Of a stretch of DNA of 59,294 nt, positions 59,214 to 59,294 are shown piece after piece (position 1 is the first letter of the stretch; each line of letters opens with the position of its first letter). A model generated the notes under the pieces. The model did not search any database and was not told the origin of the DNA. It worked only from the letters and a program-made list of their open reading frames with translations. Made by a program: the position numbers and the translations under genes. Source of the DNA: Haplomitrium mnioides (lineage: Eukaryota > Marchantiophyta > Haplomitriopsida > Calobryales); assembly GCA_049999725.1 (NCBI GenBank), contig JBNGIS010004392.1, positions 1 to 59,294 of the forward strand, in the 5' to 3' direction.

Positions 59214-59294
59214 TGTGACGCAGAGTTTTGGAGGATTATTCGGAAACAAGTCTATTTGGAAGAATTTAAAACAAAAGGAGCATGTAGAGAGCTT
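59214..59294 (+). repeat. LTR copy 3 of the tandem array (partial)
   Basis: TGTGACGCAGAGTTTTGGAG is preceded by the second polypurine tract. Runs off the window. Confidence 0.85.

Larger units (their letters stand above)
53163..59294 (+). mobile_element. Tandem LTR array: LTR-internal-LTR-internal-LTR
   Basis: Three LTR starts (53163, 56151, 59214) and two copies of the internal region (55711-56150, 58697-59213). Each internal region begins ttggcgcc (primer-binding-site-like) and ends with a polypurine tract (gagagggggagca) directly before TGTGAC. LTRs are about 2.55 kb, internal regions about 0.44 kb. No gag-pol is present, so it is non-autonomous. The shared-LTR tandem form is expected after unequal recombination between LTRs. 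The third LTR runs off the window. Confidence 0.85.

Overview
The window looks like nuclear DNA from a land plant with a large, repeat-rich genome. A gymnosperm, fern or lycophyte is plausible, but the sequence alone does not settle the lineage. Evidence: canonical GT/AG introns, a chromodomain Ty3 retrotransposon primed by initiator-Met tRNA, captured plant gene fragments (plastid O-acetylserine thiol-lyase and splicing factor SF3B3), and no intact ordinary host gene. Almost everything recognisable is mobile-element DNA in several layers of insertion and decay.

The most interesting content is a DNA-transposon family present as three or more degraded copies. The best copy runs from about 15726 to 39402 but is split by a 13.8-kb insertion (16061-29820) flanked by a 7-bp duplication (attgata). 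Without the insertion it is about 9.9 kb with short inverted ends (CTACTTTGAACC core). It carries a divergent gene pair. On the minus strand (30325-34494) is a four-exon gene combining a ParB-like domain with a permuted (beta-class) N4/N6-type DNA methyltransferase-like domain. On the plus strand (34995-37830) is an RNase-H-like transposase of the type I remember as DUF7869. A second copy has the methyltransferase gene at 5215-9309 and a truncated transposase at 9627-12138. A third is split into a methyltransferase 3' end (1-603) and a transposase half (1436-2993). Splice sites are conserved between the two long methyltransferase copies. Introns 1 and 2 are filled with minisatellites whose unit is an imperfect palindrome around GTCCATGCGCGCATGGAC.

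The 13.8-kb insertion is itself chimeric. It has LTR-like ends (about 16061-16578 and 29476-29821). Near its left side is a GC-rich segment with captured fragments of SF3B3 (about 18340-18700) and plastid cysteine synthase (18995-19865). On the minus strand (23682-25704) are remnants of a retroelement encoding a 5-methylcytosine-type methyltransferase-like domain upstream of an integrase C-terminus-like segment. Two different classes of DNA methyltransferase are therefore carried by mobile elements within about 35 kb.

Other regions: a decayed non-chromodomain Ty3 element (13170-14766, minus); gag-like debris (about 41380-41830, minus); a nearly complete but stop-riddled chromodomain Ty3 element with both LTRs (44861-50926, minus); and at the right end a tandem LTR-internal-LTR-internal-LTR array (53163 to the window end) with 2.55-kb LTRs and an internal region of only about 0.44 kb.

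Six N-runs mark assembly gaps. The two 100-N gaps at 9318-9417 and 34529-34628 fall at the same place in two transposon copies, just upstream of the methyltransferase start codon.
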